Source: Porphyromonadaceae bacterium H1 (GTDB taxonomy: Bacteria > Bacteroidota > Bacteroidia > Bacteroidales > Paludibacteraceae). Taken from it: a DNA stretch of 64,000 bases. Both the position numbers and the translations under genes were made by a program. This document shows, in pieces, positions 62,670-64,000 of this stretch. The stretch covers positions 1-64,000 of the forward strand of contig BDEJ01000040.1 of the NCBI GenBank assembly GCA_001653155.1. Reading direction: 5' to 3'. Position 1 is the first letter of the stretch. The number at the start of each line of letters is the position of its first letter. Under the pieces are notes generated by a model. It saw only the letters and a program-made list of their open reading frames with translations, had not been told where the DNA came from and did no database searches.

Positions 62670-64000
62670 TTATCGGAATTTAGCCTCCAGTTCATCAGAA
62701 GTCAGAATGGTCAGAATTTTTTTCCCATCGGGTGTATAGTTATGATTCTGACAAGCAAACAACCGATCGATCAGATCAGTCATTTCTTCCTCGGTCAATC
62801 GCTGCCCGATCTTTAAGGCCGAAGCCTCGGCTAAGGAAAGCGCAAAACTCTCATGTAATTCATTCGCTGCGCTATTTTCCAGTAACTTTGCCTTATCCAA
62901 AAGGGCCATCAACAACTCTACGGCAGCTCCCGCCTCAACAAGCATGGGAGGAATACCTTTAAGCAAATAGGTAGAATCTCCGACACCGTCGAGAGAGAAA
63001 CCAACTCGTTTCAAATCAGGAAGAATCTGTGCAAAAACCAATGCATCTCCGGCAGAGAGAGAAATCTCCTCAGGAAAAAGTAAATGCTGCGATGCCGTTT
63101 CTTTCCCTCCCATTTGCAACAAAAACAATTCATAAAGAACCCTTACGTGCGCTCGATGCTGATCGACCACAAGAAGTCCCGATTTGACCGGTGTTAATAC
63201 ATAACGATTCTTAAACTGAAAATTATGTGCTTTTACATCTTCCAAATCCATACCGGTTTGTAAAGAGGTCGTATCCAATGACGAAGAATAATCCAGGCTC
63301 AAATTCTCATTTTGCAACTCTGTAACAGCGGCGGAATTTGCCCGAGCTTTCTTTTCGAAGCCGGCATACAATTCCTCCCAGTCTAAATTTTCTCTTTTGT
63401 ACGAGGCCGGAGTAAAGGGATTGTACGAAGGATTGAAAACCGGCTGCGGCGGACGAATATGTTCGGGAGCTACTTGTCCGGGAACCGGTATATCGAGCAT
63501 CCCCTCGCGATCGAAATCAATCGAAGGAGAAACATTAAATTTCCCAAGAGTCTCTTTTACTGTAGCTTGTATGATAGACCAAATGGCCGGCTCATTTTCA
63601 AATTTAATCTCCGTTTTCGTAGGATGTATATTTACATCTATCGTTTGAGGATCGACCTCTAGATATATAAAGTAATTCGGATTTTCGCCGGGTTGGATCA
63701 AACGCTCGTAGGCCGACATGACAGCCTTATTGAAATAAGGATGTCTCATGTAACGGCCATTTACAAAGAAATACTGATTAGCCGAACGCTGTGCAAATTC
63801 GGGCCGGCCTATATAACCGTAAATATTAACCAGCGTGGAGGGAACTTCAATAGCAAGCAGCTGTTGCTCCCATTTTTTACGATTGGATTTACCGAAAAGA
63901 TTCTCAATTCGTAGTTTTATGTTCGAAGGAGGCAGTTGAAAAATTTCATCCTTGTCATCGAAAAAAGCAAATTCTATCTGCGGATAGACAAGTGCGATAC
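62670..64000 (-). CDS. mutL: DNA mismatch repair protein MutL, 3' part (5' end outside window)
   Basis: The frame is open to the window edge and encodes the last 443 residues of MutL. Visible: SANQYFFVNGRYMRHPYFNKAV and DVNIHPTKTEIKF of the ATPase domain (transducer part), a Pro-rich linker, and the C-terminal dimerisation domain. The endonuclease motif DQHA(x)2E(x)4E reads DQHRAHVRVLYE here, with the middle Glu replaced by Val. The C-terminal CPHGRP zinc motif is not present. This suggests a non-nuclease or altered MutL. The MutS partner and N-terminal ATP site are outside the window. Confidence 0.93.
   Translation of the reverse strand, partial: IALVYPQIEFAFFDDKDEIFQLPPSNIKLRIENLFGKSNRKKWEQQLLAIEVPSTLVNIYGYIGRPEFAQRSANQYFFVNGRYMRHPYFNKAVMSAYERLIQPGENPNYFIYLEVDPQTIDVNIHPTKTEIKFENEPAIWSIIQATVKETLGKFNVSPSIDFDREGMLDIPVPGQVAPEHIRPPQPVFNPSYNPFTPASYKRENLDWEELYAGFEKKARANSAAVTELQNENLSLDYSSSLDTTSLQTGMDLEDVKAHNFQFKNRYVLTPVKSGLLVVDQHRAHVRVLYELFLLQMGGKETASQHLLFPEEISLSAGDALVFAQILPDLKRVGFSLDGVGDSTYLLKGIPPMLVEAGAAVELLMALLDKAKLLENSAANELHESFALSLAEASALKIGQRLTEEEMTDLIDRLFACQNHNYTPDGKKILTILTSDELEAKFR

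Noticed and set aside
1-64000. tRNA or rRNA genes
   Set aside because: None of the intergenic gaps shows a cloverleaf-like sequence or rRNA core on reading; a covariance-model scan would settle it.

Overview
The window is a chromosomal segment of a Bacteroidales bacterium (phylum Bacteroidota). Evidence: SusC/SusD pairs, Bacteroidota-type promoters (TAnnTTTG at -7), PF14121-type porin, DUF4494, DUF6089, Bacteroidota-type RpoZ, S9 DPP5-like peptidase, and the BamA/Skp/UppS cluster. The gene set resembles the Porphyromonadaceae/Tannerellaceae, but I cannot name the species from sequence alone.

Layout. 1-159: cut-off end of an ISAs1-family insertion sequence. 160-20.3 kb (mostly +): housekeeping genes: porin, solute-binding protein, metA, a His-rich small protein with a TonB receptor, a YycJ-type MBL hydrolase, DPM synthase, pyrC, bamD, rpoZ, DPP5-like peptidase, pyrI, DUF4139 protein, flavin reductase, a frameshifted HU-like gene behind a 22-bp repeat, glyA and a DUF389 membrane protein. 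20.3-40.4 kb (all -): one compact polysaccharide-utilisation locus: LacI regulator, fucI, susC, susD, SGNH lipoprotein, two GH172 (DUF2961) proteins, an unassigned alpha-helical glycosidase-like protein, a DUF6786-like lipoprotein, a FucP-like permease and an AraB-type kinase. 40.7-48.4 kb (+): phoH, an LTA-synthase-like phosphotransferase, purC, a Usp protein, a 55-aa lipoprotein, hisG, an outer-membrane protein and lptC. 48.4-50.5 kb: low-GC accessory island with a tyrosine-recombinase remnant and a DUF2971 gene between two 68-69-bp imperfect direct repeats. 50.5-64 kb: beta-helix lipoprotein, secreted endonuclease-like protein, DUF4494, U32 peptidase-like protein, PIN-PhoH, two Skp/OmpH proteins, BamA, UppS, DUF6089 protein and the 3' part of mutL.

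How the genes work together. The most interesting unit is the 20-kb locus. FucI-type enzymes isomerise L-fucose but also D-arabinose to D-ribulose; FucP-type carriers take both sugars; the kinase is an AraB orthologue, which would give D-ribulose 5-phosphate; no fuculose-phosphate aldolase is present. GH172 is a family with characterised alpha-D-arabinofuranosidases and difructose-dianhydride enzymes. The simplest reading is a complete system for binding, cutting, importing and catabolising a D-arabinofuranose-containing glycan, such as actinobacterial cell-wall arabinan. Three similar palindromes (GTTWAWCGTTT type) sit before lacI, fucI and susC, suggesting a single LacI-controlled regulon. 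The substrate assignment is inference.
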